Below are positions 46,680 through 55,333 of a stretch of DNA of 64,000 nucleotides, piece by piece (position 1 is the stretch's first letter; every line of letters starts with the position of its first letter). The stretch is from a bacterium (GTDB lineage: Bacteria > Myxococcota_A > Bradymonadia > UBA7976 > UBA1532), in NCBI GenBank assembly GCA_030427205.1, contig JAUHXC010000021.1, forward strand, positions 102,285 to 166,284. The letters are read 5' to 3'. Position numbers and translations under genes: made by a program. The notes below the pieces were generated by a model. It searched no databases, was not told the DNA's origin, and saw nothing but the letters and a program-made list of their open reading frames with translations.

Positions 46680-47813
46680 CTACTCGTAGACCATCCACAG
46701 GTGGCCGGGGAACAGCCATGACAGCCCCTCGCGCAGCCGATCGCGCCAGTTCTCCCAGTTGTGCCCGTCGCGGCTCTCCACCAGCCGCACGTCGATGCCC
46801 AGGTCGCGCAGAAACGGCGCCATCGAGCGGTTCTCGTAGATCAGGCTCTCGTACATGCCGCAGCTCATGAAGACCCGATCGGCGGGGCGGCCGGGCGCGG
46901 CGCGGAAGGCGTTGACGAACTCGACGACCGGGTCGAAGGCCGGCCCGCGCTTGTGCTCGCCGATGTCGGTGAACGCGAACGAGCCCGACTGCAACAGCAG
47001 CTTGCCGAAGGTGCCCGGCCGGCGCCACGCCGCCGAGAGGCTGGCCACCGCGCCGAAGCTCGCCCCCATCAGGCCGCGCTGGGCCGGCGTGCCGAAGAGC
47101 GGATAGCGATCCTCCATGTAGGGCACGACCGTCTCGGCGAGGAAGGCCACATGGCGCGGGTCGTCGGGGTACTCGACCATGCGATCGCCCGGGTGGCTCA
47201 AGGCCACGATCAGCGGGGCGACCTCCTGGCGGTGGATCAGGTTGTCGAGCACCGTCTGCAGCGCCGCGTAGTTCACGTAGTCGCCGCCGTCGTGCACGAT
47301 CAGCAGCGGGTAGCGCCGCGTGCGCCGAAAACGGGCGGGCAGATACACCGTGACGTGGCGCTCTTCGCCGAAGGGCGTCTCGCGGAAGCGCAGCTCCTCC
47401 AGCGTGCCGGGGCGGGTCTCGGGGTCGTGCTCGATCCACTCCGGGGTGTCGTAGCCCTCGCCGATGGCCACCGAGTTGGCGCCGAACGGATCGTGGGCCA
47501 TGCGCGGGTTGAGCGGGTCGCGCACCCAGCGCCCGCTGCCGCCGTCGATGACCTCGAGCTTGTACTCGACCCGGCTCAGCGGCGGGATCTCGACGGTGAC
47601 GAACCACAGATCGGTGTCGCCGATACGGCGGAAGGGCACCGTCGACGGCAGCCCGTAGACGAAGTGGCGCAAGAAGACCCGATCGACGTAGCCCCGATAG
47701 ACGAAGGTCACCTCGCGCCCCTCGACCAGCGGCCACTCGTGGGCCGCGAGCAGCGCGTCGATGCCCTCGCGGGTATGGGGCCCCTCCTGCGCGAAGCGTT
47801 GGATGGCGTGCAT
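46680..47813 (-). CDS. Enterochelin-esterase-like alpha/beta hydrolase
   Basis: 377 residues from the ATG at 47813 (TGATG overlap with the upstream stop). An N-terminal Ig-like domain (VTFVYRGYVDRVFLRHF, YKLEVIDGGSGRWVRDPLNP) matches the Fes/CBM48-type module. The catalytic domain is esterase-D-like (PF00756): VTVYLPARFRRTRRYPLLIVHDGGDY, nucleophile Ser in LMGASFGAVAS, and C-terminal acid/His in RDGHNWENW. No signal peptide, so cytoplasmic. Substrate may be a siderophore ester or another acyl ester; no siderophore genes are nearby. Confidence 0.9.
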   Translation of the reverse strand: MHAIQRFAQEGPHTREGIDALLAAHEWPLVEGREVTFVYRGYVDRVFLRHFVYGLPSTVPFRRIGDTDLWFVTVEIPPLSRVEYKLEVIDGGSGRWVRDPLNPRMAHDPFGANSVAIGEGYDTPEWIEHDPETRPGTLEELRFRETPFGEERHVTVYLPARFRRTRRYPLLIVHDGGDYVNYAALQTVLDNLIHRQEVAPLIVALSHPGDRMVEYPDDPRHVAFLAETVVPYMEDRYPLFGTPAQRGLMGASFGAVASLSAAWRRPGTFGKLLLQSGSFAFTDIGEHKRGPAFDPVVEFVNAFRAAPGRPADRVFMSCGMYESLIYENRSMAPFLRDLGIDVRLVESRDGHNWENWRDRLREGLSWLFPGHLWMVYE

Positions 47814-48802
47814 CAGCCGTCCTCCTGCGCGGCGTCCACCGGCGCGGCGTCCACCGGCGGCAGCGCCCGCGGCCCGGCGGTCGAGCCCGAGAGCCGCACC
47901 TCGCCGTCCGACGCCAGCAGCCGGGCGCCTTCGGTGCGCCAGGCCCCGTCGATGCGCTCGATGTGATCGCCGAGGTCGAGCGGCACGCACGCCGCCGGCC
48001 GGAAGCGGCGGGCCATCAGCCGCACCCGCTCGCGGTCGTCGAGGCGCAGCCGGCGCTTCGCGTGGGGCAGCACCACCACGTCGGGGGCCAGGCCCAGCCC
48101 GAAGTCGAGCAGCTCGGCGTCCCCCGCGCCCCACGGCGGCTGGTCGTGAAACAGCACCACCCGATCGGTCAGCGCCATCGCGCCCGCCGACCACGCGATC
48201 AGCGTCTTGTCCCGCAGCATCGGCTCGAGGGCGAAGAGCCGCAGCCGCCCGAGCAGCACCGCGACGTGACCGCCGGCGAGGATCACCGAGTCGCAGTCTT
48301 CGAGCATGCGCGACAGCGCCGCCCGCTGCCCGGCCACCGCCGCCCGCGCGCCGGGGTGGGCCTCGCTCTCGAACTCGAGGTTGGTCTCGGTGATGCGCTG
48401 CAGGTGGTGGGCGTCGAGCGCGCGCACCGCGGTCACCGCCGAGGCCCGCTCGGGGTCGAGCAGCGTCGGGTCGCCCTGCATGCCGAAGAGCTTGCGCGCG
48501 GTGCGCATCAGGCCCGCCAGCCGCTCGCGATACAGCGCCTGCAGCCGGCGCAGGCGGTCCTGGCGGGCGCGGTGGGCCAGGGCCAGCACTGGATCCTCGG
48601 TGCGCAGCCGCTCCCAGCGCGCGTAGAGCCGCAGGTTGACCGTCGGCAGCCCCAGGGCCGCCTCGAGCTCTTCGGTCTCGTCCTCGCGCTCCTGCCAGCC
48701 GGCGGTGATGACGGCGCACGGGCCGCGCACGCCCAGCCGGCGGGCGGCCTCGCCGACGGTGGGTTTCAGCCGCTGTGGGCCGAGCAGGGCGACGGGCTTC
48801 AT
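47813..48802 (-). CDS. Peptidase S51/cyanophycinase-like (class I GATase fold) protein
   Basis: 329 residues from the ATG at 48802; an upstream in-frame ATG at 48886 adds an unconvincing leader. It begins KPVALLGPQRLKPTV and has the S51 landmarks: VILAGGHVAVLLGRL before the nucleophile elbow LIAWSAGAMALTD (Ser in SAGA), then the conserved HAKRRLRLDDRERVRLMARR segment carrying His. Family members are dipeptidases or cyanophycinases. It is translationally coupled to the esterase, hinting that the two process one metabolite; which one is unknown. Confidence 0.82.
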   Translation of the reverse strand: MKPVALLGPQRLKPTVGEAARRLGVRGPCAVITAGWQEREDETEELEAALGLPTVNLRLYARWERLRTEDPVLALAHRARQDRLRRLQALYRERLAGLMRTARKLFGMQGDPTLLDPERASAVTAVRALDAHHLQRITETNLEFESEAHPGARAAVAGQRAALSRMLEDCDSVILAGGHVAVLLGRLRLFALEPMLRDKTLIAWSAGAMALTDRVVLFHDQPPWGAGDAELLDFGLGLAPDVVVLPHAKRRLRLDDRERVRLMARRFRPAACVPLDLGDHIERIDGAWRTEGARLLASDGEVRLSGSTAGPRALPPVDAAPVDAAQEDG

Positions 48803-48938
48803 CGGGTGCCTCGCAGGTGGTCGATCAAGGCGCGCACCATACAGCATGCCGGCCGCCGACGCGCGCCTGCAGTCGCCCACAGCCATGCGAACGGCCGGGT
48901 GCGGTGATGTGGAAGCCGCCGACGCTGAGCGACGAGCC

Positions 48939-50072
48939 CTACCGCGCCGAGCCGGGCCGGTACCAGTCGAAGCTGTTGCGGCGGCGCAGGTTGGTCAGCG
49001 CGAGGCTGATCGAGACATCCAGCGCGCGCACGTGATGCCACCAGCCCACCGGCAGGAATACGGCGTCCCCCGGCTCGAGCACCACTCGCTTGAAGCGGAC
49101 GCCGCCGTGCCCGCCCGTATCCGCTTCGGGGTCGGCCGCGGCGTACATCGCGCGGGCGCCGTCGAGCAGCGTCGTCTCGAGCGGCGAGGCCAGGGTGATG
49201 CGTTTGCGGCCGTAGAGCTGCACGAAGAGGATGTTGCAGGTGTCGTGGTGCAGCGGGGTCACCGTGCCCGCCGGGCCCAGCCAGAGCGCGCTGGCGCCCT
49301 TCCAGCGGTCGGGGCGGAACCACGCCGGGTCGAAGGGCACGTCGTCCATCAGCGATGCCATCGCCGGGTCTTCGAGCACCCGGTTCTGGGCGACCATGTA
49401 GCAGTCATTGCTCGGCCCCAGCGCGCGGATGCGATCGACGAAGGCCGACAATGGCATCACCCGGGTGTGATCCGGGGTGTGCATGTCATAGTCCGGATCA
49501 CGCTCCCGGTCGTCGGTCACCTTGACCTCGACGGCGCCGTAGCGCGCGGCGAGCGACTCGGGGGTCCAGCGGCGCGCGGGCCAGTCGGCGGCGAAGCCGG
49601 GCAGCACCACCGGCTGCCAGGCGGCGAAGTGCTCGGCGTAGAAACGCGCCGCGGAGAGCCCGGGGCGTCGCGGGATGGCATCCGGCGCCTCGGCGGTCTC
49701 GGCGAGCAGGCGCCCCATGCGATGGATCAGCTCCAGCTGGCGCAGCCGACGCGTCGCCCGGCGGCCGGCGGCCAGCTCGGGGCTGTCGGCGATGGCGCGG
49801 ACCACTTCGGTGACCCGCTCGGTCAGTGATGGAGTGCCATCGGGGGTGATGTGCATGCCATCGGATATGCTATCCGGTGTGTCATTCATGCCATGTGTGG
49901 CATGGTTGGAGTCATCTTTGGGGTCATCTTTGGAGTCATCGGCGATGCCTTTCACGGCGCCGTACGCGATCAACTCGGCCGCGATGCGCTCGACGGGCAG
50001 GCCGCGCAGCAGGTTGTCGGCCACCCACCCGCGCAGCGCCGCGGAGAGGGCTAGGGGGCTCTCGGCAGGCAT
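48939..50072 (-). CDS. JmjC/cupin-8-type Fe(II)/2-oxoglutarate oxygenase
   Basis: 377 residues. The cupin_8 domain (about 150-375) has the iron facial triad: His275-x-Asp277 in TPLHHDTCN and the distal His in WWHHV (346/347). WFRPDRWKGASALWLGP and GRKRITLASP are typical of FIH/JMJD5-like protein hydroxylases. The N-terminal 110 residues are unusual: residues 35-75 (DDSKDDPKDDSN, then a Met/His/Asp stretch) are encoded by DNA of about 48% GC (49861-49920), unlike the surroundings. The Met/Pro-rich lipoprotein gene lies 6 bp upstream and may encode its substrate (inference). Confidence 0.88.
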   Translation of the reverse strand: MPAESPLALSAALRGWVADNLLRGLPVERIAAELIAYGAVKGIADDSKDDPKDDSNHATHGMNDTPDSISDGMHITPDGTPSLTERVTEVVRAIADSPELAAGRRATRRLRQLELIHRMGRLLAETAEAPDAIPRRPGLSAARFYAEHFAAWQPVVLPGFAADWPARRWTPESLAARYGAVEVKVTDDRERDPDYDMHTPDHTRVMPLSAFVDRIRALGPSNDCYMVAQNRVLEDPAMASLMDDVPFDPAWFRPDRWKGASALWLGPAGTVTPLHHDTCNILFVQLYGRKRITLASPLETTLLDGARAMYAAADPEADTGGHGGVRFKRVVLEPGDAVFLPVGWWHHVRALDVSISLALTNLRRRNSFDWYRPGSAR

Positions 50073-50078
50073 GACGGC

Positions 50079-50681
50079 TCAGGCGGGCTCTTCGGGGTCC
50101 TCGGGCGCCGGCATCGGCGGCGGGGGCGGGGGCATCGGCGGGGGCATCGGCGGCGGCGGCCCCATGTCTTCCTCGGGCGCGGGCATGGGCGGCGGCGGCA
50201 GGTCCGCGTCGGGCCGAGGCGGCGGCATGGGCGCGGGCGGGCCCAGGTCTTCCTGCGGCGGCGGCATGGGCGGCGGCATAGGCGGCGGCGGGCCCATGTC
50301 GTCGCCCGGATCGGGCATCGGCGGCATGGGCGGCGGCGGGCCCATGTCGTCGCCCGGGTCGGGCATGGGCGGCGGCATGGGGGCGATCTGAGCGTCGAGG
50401 CCCATGTCTTCGCCGGGATCGGGCATGGGCGGCGGCATGGGCGCGATCTGAGCGTCGAGGCCCATGTCTTCACCGGGGCCGGGCATGGGCGGCGGCATCG
50501 GCGGCTGCGCGTCGACCCCCGTGTCGGGGTCGGGCGGCACCATCGGCGCGATGATCTCCATGTCGGGCGTGGGCTCGGGCTCTTGCGGGTCGCAGGCGGC
50601 GCCGGCGAGCAGCGCGCTGCCGAGGCCGATCAGCGGCAGCGGGCTGAGCCGCAGGCCGCGGCGGCGATCGTCGTCTCCCAT
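50079..50681 (-). CDS. Met/Pro-rich repeat lipoprotein
   Basis: 200 residues. Signal peptide ending LAGAAC (lipobox). Almost the whole mature protein is low complexity: MPPPMPDPGEDMG units in five to six variants, with Gln-Ile-Ala-Pro inserts. No globular domain. With the Pro-Asp-Met lipoproteins at 21830, 42509 and 44197 it belongs to a style of extended lipoprotein linkers, but here the linker is the entire protein. It is followed 6 bp later by the JmjC-type oxygenase gene, so one transcript carries both. Confidence 0.85.
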   Translation of the reverse strand: MGDDDRRRGLRLSPLPLIGLGSALLAGAACDPQEPEPTPDMEIIAPMVPPDPDTGVDAQPPMPPPMPGPGEDMGLDAQIAPMPPPMPDPGEDMGLDAQIAPMPPPMPDPGDDMGPPPPMPPMPDPGDDMGPPPPMPPPMPPPQEDLGPPAPMPPPRPDADLPPPPMPAPEEDMGPPPPMPPPMPPPPPPMPAPEDPEEPA

Positions 50682-50763
50682 GCTTCGAAACTCCCGGCGT
50701 CACGCGTCGGCGACAGCGTCTCATGGGCCCGGGGGTGCTCGCAATCGCCGCACGAGCCGCCGC

Positions 50764-51159
50764 TCAGCGGCCGAGCAGCCGCTGGAAGAAGCCTTTGCCC
50801 GCCGCCTTGTCCTGCAGGCTGACGATGCGCTTCTCGAGCTGCTTGCGGGTGCGCACGCCGACGAAGACGTCTTCGAGGCGCCCGTTGAGGTAGAAGCCGA
50901 TCGTGGGCAGCGACTTGATGCCCACCGCCTCGGCGATGGCCCGCGCGCGGTCGGTATCGACCTTGACGAAGCGCACCTCGGGGTGGGCTTCGGCGAGCGC
51001 GGCGAAGATCGGGGCCAGCCGGCCGCAGGGTCCGCACCAGGCGGCCCAGAAGTCGACGACGACCGGCATCTCGGCTTCGAGCACCGTCTCGAGGAACTCG
51101 TCTTTGGTCCAGACCTCGGTGATCCCGGCGGGCGGGGCCTCGGGGGTGTCGGCGGTCAT
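50764..51159 (-). CDS. Thioredoxin
   Basis: 131 residues from the ATG at 51159, with an AGGAG ribosome-binding site. Full thioredoxin fold with VVVDFWAAWCGPCGRLAPIF (active site WCGPC, about residues 41-45), VKVDTDRARAIAEAVGIKSLPT (cis-Pro loop) and FYLNGRLEDVFVG. A basic tail of about 25 residues extends past the core. Cytoplasmic disulfide reductant. An upstream in-frame start at 51396 is not used because the extra sequence lacks a ribosome-binding site and is Arg/Pro-rich junk. Confidence 0.93.
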   Translation of the reverse strand: MTADTPEAPPAGITEVWTKDEFLETVLEAEMPVVVDFWAAWCGPCGRLAPIFAALAEAHPEVRFVKVDTDRARAIAEAVGIKSLPTIGFYLNGRLEDVFVGVRTRKQLEKRIVSLQDKAAGKGFFQRLLGR

Positions 51160-51548
51160 CGTCTGCTCCTGTATCGCGGTCGCTCGGGGCGCCGATGGTG
51201 CGCCCGAACCGGGCCCCCGTGCAATCGCCGTGCGCAGGCGACCGGGCCGCGGGGCGCGCGCTCCGGACCCGGATGGGAGCCGGCGTCTCGATGTGTTGCA
51301 CGCGTCTTGCGCGATTTTGGGTGATTCTGGCCGCGTTTCGTTCGGGTAACGCGCTGACGGGCGGCGGGACGGAACGGTAGCGGTCTCAGGGCGCATGCAC
51401 CGCTCTCGATCGGCCCGGGTGTAACCGGATCGTACGCCCCGTCAGCAGATCGGCGGCAGCGGGCGGATCTGGCACGGGTCTTGAGAAGGCCCCGCGCGAA
51501 CTCGGCGGCCCGCCCCGCGCGGCCCGTCGCCTCTCGCGGAGCGCTGTC
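51160..51548. other. 389-bp divergent spacer between thioredoxin and the stress-protein/cbb3 locus
   Basis: No gene is seen. It should hold the promoters of both transcripts. I looked for a TTGAT-N4-ATCAA FNR/ANR box, as expected upstream of cbb3 oxidase genes, and did not find one. Confidence 0.6.
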
Positions 51549-52010
51549 ATGAAGATCGAACGCATCCTCGTCCCGGTGGACTTCTCCGACTGCGCCCGCG
51601 CGGCGGTGCGCTACGGCATGGCCCTCGCCGAGCGGCTGGGCGCCGAGGTCGAGATCCTGCACGTCTACGAGCCGCCCTACTACGTCGGCGACATGATGGT
51701 GCAGCCCCCCGACGCCGCGGCCGTCTCGGTGCAGGATTATGTGCGCAACCAGTCGGAGAAGCTGCTCGGCGAGATGCTCGACGGCGTCGAGGCGGTGGCC
51801 GACAAGCGCCCCCGACGGGTGCTGATCGCCGGCAACCCGGCCACGATCATCGCCGAGAAGGGCGCCGACTTCGACATGGTCGTGATGGGCACCCACGGCC
51901 GCACCGGCCTGGGGCACCTGCTGATGGGCAGCGTCGCCGAGAAGGTCCTGCGCCAGTGCAAGACGCCGGTCCTGGTGGTGCGCGCCGAGGCCGCCGCCGA
52001 GACCGCCTGA
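51549..52010 (+). CDS. Universal stress protein (UspA family)
   Basis: 153 residues. It opens MKIERILVPVDFSDCARAAV, the nucleotide-binding Usp start, and closes with VVMGTHGRTGLGHLLMGSVAE followed by CKTPVLVVR, which gives the G-x2-G-x9-G-S phosphate-binding motif. This predicts the ATP-binding class. Usp genes beside cbb3 oxidase clusters are usual in bacteria that respond to low oxygen. It lies 59 bp before ccoS and is probably co-transcribed. Confidence 0.95.
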   Translation: MKIERILVPVDFSDCARAAVRYGMALAERLGAEVEILHVYEPPYYVGDMMVQPPDAAAVSVQDYVRNQSEKLLGEMLDGVEAVADKRPRRVLIAGNPATIIAEKGADFDMVVMGTHGRTGLGHLLMGSVAEKVLRQCKTPVLVVRAEAAAETA

Positions 52011-52069
52011 GCCACGTTCGAGCCCGCGCCGGCTCGGGGGAGCCGGCCCCGGCTCCCGGAGTCCGTCCC

Positions 52070-52225
52070 ATGGACGTCATCTATCTGTTGTTGCCCCTCG
52101 CGCTCGGCTTCGTGCTGGCCGGGGTGGCGCTCTTTGCATTCGCCGCCCGGTCGGGTCAGTTCGACGACCTCGAGACCCCCGCCCGCCGCGCGCTGTTCGA
52201 TGATCTGGAGGAAAGCGGGCGATGA
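52070..52225 (+). CDS. ccoS: cbb3 oxidase maturation protein CcoS
   Basis: 51 residues, the normal size. One transmembrane helix (VIYLLLPLALGFVLAGVALFAF) followed by the conserved short tail SGQFDDLETPARRALFDD. CcoS is needed for cofactor insertion into the catalytic subunit. The stop overlaps the ccoNO start (ATGA). Confidence 0.93.
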   Translation: MDVIYLLLPLALGFVLAGVALFAFAARSGQFDDLETPARRALFDDLEESGR

Positions 52226-54408
52226 CCAGCGACCTCGAAACGCCCACCGAGGCACTCTCCGACGCGGGGCTCGAGACCTTCGCCTACGACGACGCGATCG
52301 TGCGCAAGTTCGTCGTGGCCACGGTCTTCTGGGGCGTGATCGGCATGCTCGCCGGTCTGCTGGCCGCGCTGCAGCTCGCCAGTCACCACTTCAACCTCGA
52401 GCTGCCCTACATCACCTTCGGCCGGCTGCGCCCGATCCACACCAACGCGGTGATCTTCGCGTTCGTGGGCAACGCGATCTTCGCCGGCTCGTACTACGCG
52501 ACCCAGCGGCTGCTCAAGACGCGGCTGTTCAGCGATACGCTCTCGAAGATCCACTTCTGGGGCTGGCAGCTCATCATCGTCGGGGCCGCGGTCACCTTCG
52601 CGCTGGGCATCACCGTTTCGAAGGAGTACGCCGAGCTCGAGTGGCCGCTCGACGTGGCGGTGGCGGTGATCTGGATCATCTACGCCATCAACTTCTTCGG
52701 CATGCTCAAGACCCGCCGCGAGAAGCACCTCTACGTGGCGATCTGGTTCTTCATGGCGTCGATCATCGCCGTCGCGCTGCTGCACGTGGTCAACTCGCTG
52801 GCGGTGCCGGTCTCGCTCTTCAAGAGCTACCCGATCTTCGCCGGGGTGCAGGACGCCCTCGTGCAGTGGTGGTACGGGCACAACGCGGTGGCGTTCTTCC
52901 TGACGACGCCCTTCCTCGGGCTGATGTACTACTACCTGCCCAAGGCGGCCGAGCGGCCGGTCTACAGCTATCGGCTGTCGATCATCCACTTCTGGTCGCT
53001 GATCTTCATCTACATGTGGGCCGGGCCGCACCACCTGCTCTACACCGCGCTGCCCGAGTGGGCGCAGGCGCTGGGCACCGCGTTCTCGATCATGCTGATC
53101 GCGCCGTCGTGGGGCGGCATGATCAACGGCCTGCTGACCCTGCGCGGGGCGTGGGACAAGCTGCGCACCGATCCGGTGCTCAAGTTCATGGTGGCGGCGG
53201 TGACCTTCTACGGTCTGTCGACCTTCGAGGGGCCGATGATGTCCCTCAAGTCGGTCAACAGCCTGAGCCACTACACCAACTGGACGGTGGCCCACGTGCA
53301 CGGCGGGGCGCTGGGTTGGAACGGCTTTCTGACCTTCGGCATGCTCTACTGGTTGGTGCCGCGGCTGTGGCGCCGCAAGGGCAAGGCCCCCGAGCTGTTC
53401 AGCGTCAAGCTGGCCAACGCGCACTTCTGGCTGGGCCTGGTGGGCATCGGCTTCTACGTGCTGTCGATGTGGGCCGCGGGCATCGCCGAGGGCCTGATGT
53501 GGAAGGAGTTCGACGCCGACGGCCGCCTGGTCTACGGCACCTGGTCGGACACCCTGCCCACGCTGTTCCCGATGTACATCATCCGGGCGGTGGGCGGCGC
53601 GCTCTACATCACCGGCCTCTTCATGATGGTCTACAACCTCATCAAGACCGCGAAGGGCGCCGACACCGAGGATCAGGTCGCCCAGGCGCCGGCGCTCAAG
53701 GCCGAGGTCACCGAGGAGAAGGGCCACTGGCACCGTCTGCTGGAGGGTCGCCCGGTCCGTTTCACGATCTACACCACCATCGCGGTGGCCATCGGCGGGG
53801 CCATGGAGATCATCCCCAGCCTGCTCATCGAGAGCAACGTGCCGACCATCGCCTCGGTCAAGCCGTACACCCCGCTCGAGCTCGAGGGGCGTGACATCTA
53901 CATCGCCGAGGGCTGCTACAACTGCCACAGCCAGATGATCCGGCCCTTCCGGGCGGAGACCGAGCGCTACGGCGAGTACAGCAAGGCCGGCGAGTTCATC
54001 TACGACCGGCCCTTCCAGTTCGGCTCGCGGCGTATCGGCCCCGACCTGCACCGGGTCGGCGGCAAGTACCCCGACATGTGGCACTACAACCACATGCTCG
54101 ACCCGCGCTCGACGTCGGAGGGCAGCGTCATGCCGGCGTATCCCTGGCTCTTCGAGGATGAGCTCGACCTGAGCCTGACGGCGACCAAGCTGCGCGCGTT
54201 CCAGATCTTCAACGCGCCCTACAGCGACGACGACGTGAAGAACGCCGAGGCGAACGCCCGGGCCCAGGCGGCGCAGATCGCCGAGGGGCTGCAGGCGCAG
54301 GTCGCGACCCTGCCCGATATCCGCGACAAGCAGATCGTGGCGCTGATCGCGTATCTGCAGCGGCTGGGCACCGACATCAAGCAGGCGGAAGGGAGCGCGG
54401 CCCGATGA
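52222..54408 (+). CDS. ccoNO: Fused CcoN-CcoO subunit of cbb3 cytochrome c oxidase
   Basis: 728 residues that join two normally separate subunits. Residues 1-490 are CcoN: about 12 helices, haem/CuB histidines in LRPIHTNAVIFAF, WYGHNAVAFFLTTPFLG, WAGPHHLLYTALPEW and AHVHGGALGWNG. A linker near 490-510 leads to CcoO: one helix (IYTTIAVAIGGAMEIIPSLL) and the mono-haem motif GCYNCHSQMIRP (CYNCH about 566-570), then GPDLHRVGGKYPDMWH and MPAYPWLF. It reduces O2 to water with high affinity and pumps protons. CcoN/CcoO fusions are known in several phyla. Confidence 0.96.
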   Translation: MTSDLETPTEALSDAGLETFAYDDAIVRKFVVATVFWGVIGMLAGLLAALQLASHHFNLELPYITFGRLRPIHTNAVIFAFVGNAIFAGSYYATQRLLKTRLFSDTLSKIHFWGWQLIIVGAAVTFALGITVSKEYAELEWPLDVAVAVIWIIYAINFFGMLKTRREKHLYVAIWFFMASIIAVALLHVVNSLAVPVSLFKSYPIFAGVQDALVQWWYGHNAVAFFLTTPFLGLMYYYLPKAAERPVYSYRLSIIHFWSLIFIYMWAGPHHLLYTALPEWAQALGTAFSIMLIAPSWGGMINGLLTLRGAWDKLRTDPVLKFMVAAVTFYGLSTFEGPMMSLKSVNSLSHYTNWTVAHVHGGALGWNGFLTFGMLYWLVPRLWRRKGKAPELFSVKLANAHFWLGLVGIGFYVLSMWAAGIAEGLMWKEFDADGRLVYGTWSDTLPTLFPMYIIRAVGGALYITGLFMMVYNLIKTAKGADTEDQVAQAPALKAEVTEEKGHWHRLLEGRPVRFTIYTTIAVAIGGAMEIIPSLLIESNVPTIASVKPYTPLELEGRDIYIAEGCYNCHSQMIRPFRAETERYGEYSKAGEFIYDRPFQFGSRRIGPDLHRVGGKYPDMWHYNHMLDPRSTSEGSVMPAYPWLFEDELDLSLTATKLRAFQIFNAPYSDDDVKNAEANARAQAAQIAEGLQAQVATLPDIRDKQIVALIAYLQRLGTDIKQAEGSAAR

Positions 54409-54587
54409 AGAACTTCGTTTTGTCGCAGACCGACTATCTGGTGTTCCCGCTGATCGCGGTGGTGCTGTTCTTCGTATTCTTCGTGGCCATGCTGTTCTGG
54501 GTCTACCGACCCGGCTCGAAGGCGGTCTACGCCGACCGCAGCCAGCTGGCTCTCGAAGACGGACGGGCGCCCCGGGGAGGTGAGTGA
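54405..54587 (+). CDS. ccoQ: CcoQ/FixQ-like small subunit
   Basis: 60 residues with one transmembrane helix (YLVFPLIAVVLFFVFFVAMLF) and the FWVYRPGSKAVY tail typical of CcoQ, which stabilises the cbb3 complex. It overlaps ccoNO by ATGA and ccoP by TGATG. Confidence 0.9.
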   Translation: MKNFVLSQTDYLVFPLIAVVLFFVFFVAMLFWVYRPGSKAVYADRSQLALEDGRAPRGGE

Positions 54588-55141
54588 TGAGCCGCGATAC
54601 CAACGAGATCCTCGATCACGACTACGACGGCATCCGCGAGTACGACAACCCCTTGCCCCGCTGGTGGGTGGCGCTGTTCTGGTTCGGCATCGTCTTCGGC
54701 ATCGTCTACGTGCCGTACTACATCTTCGGCCCCGGCCCGCTGGCCGCCGAGGAGTACGCCGCGGAGATGGCCGCCGCCGAGGCGGCGATGCCCGAGAAGA
54801 AAGAGCTCAGCGCCGACGATCTGCTCGTGGCCCAGAAGGACCCCGCGCGCATCGCCCGCGGCAAGGAGACCTTCGGCAAGCTGTGCGCCGCCTGCCACGT
54901 GGCCGACGGCGGCGGCCTGGTGGGGCCGAACCTGACCGACGAATTCTGGATCCACGGCGGCTCGATGGCCGATGTGGTGAAGGTGATCACCGAGGGCGTG
55001 CCCGAGAAGGGCATGATCAGCTGGAAGACTCAGCTCTCGCCCGAGGAGATCGTCGACGTCTCGGCCTACGTGAAGTCGCTGGTCGGCACCACGCCGGCCA
55101 ACCCCAAGGCGCCGCAGGGCGAGAAGTACACCGGCACCTGA
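54587..55141 (+). CDS. ccoP: CcoP cytochrome c subunit, single-haem form
   Basis: 184 residues from the ATG at 54587. It has the CcoP N-terminus (HDYDGIREYDNPLPRWW), one transmembrane helix (WVALFWFGIVFGIVYVPYYI) and a cytochrome c domain with GKLCAACHVADGGGLVGPNLTD and the axial-Met loop GMISWK. Canonical CcoP is about 300 residues with two haems; here the second cytochrome domain is absent. The complex must therefore accept electrons through a shorter relay. The downstream 191 bp before ccoG hold no gene. Confidence 0.94.
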   Translation: MSRDTNEILDHDYDGIREYDNPLPRWWVALFWFGIVFGIVYVPYYIFGPGPLAAEEYAAEMAAAEAAMPEKKELSADDLLVAQKDPARIARGKETFGKLCAACHVADGGGLVGPNLTDEFWIHGGSMADVVKVITEGVPEKGMISWKTQLSPEEIVDVSAYVKSLVGTTPANPKAPQGEKYTGT

Positions 55142-55333
55142 TCCGCCGCGGCATCTCGCCGCGGCGCGGCGGGTCGGTGACGTCCATCGACGCCGACCCG
55201 CCCGCTGGACGCCCCGCCCCACGCGGCACGCCCTTTGCTCTGACCTCTCGGCGATCACTTCGGCAAGACCGGGCAGCACGCTCGAGTTGATGGCGCCCGG
55301 ACGAACAGACCGGCCGCGAAGAGGAGACATCCC

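Noticed and set aside
51160..51548. FNR/ANR-type box upstream of the cbb3 locus
   Set aside because: Searched for TTGAT-N4-ATCAA; only isolated TTGA was found (near 51480), so no site is claimed.
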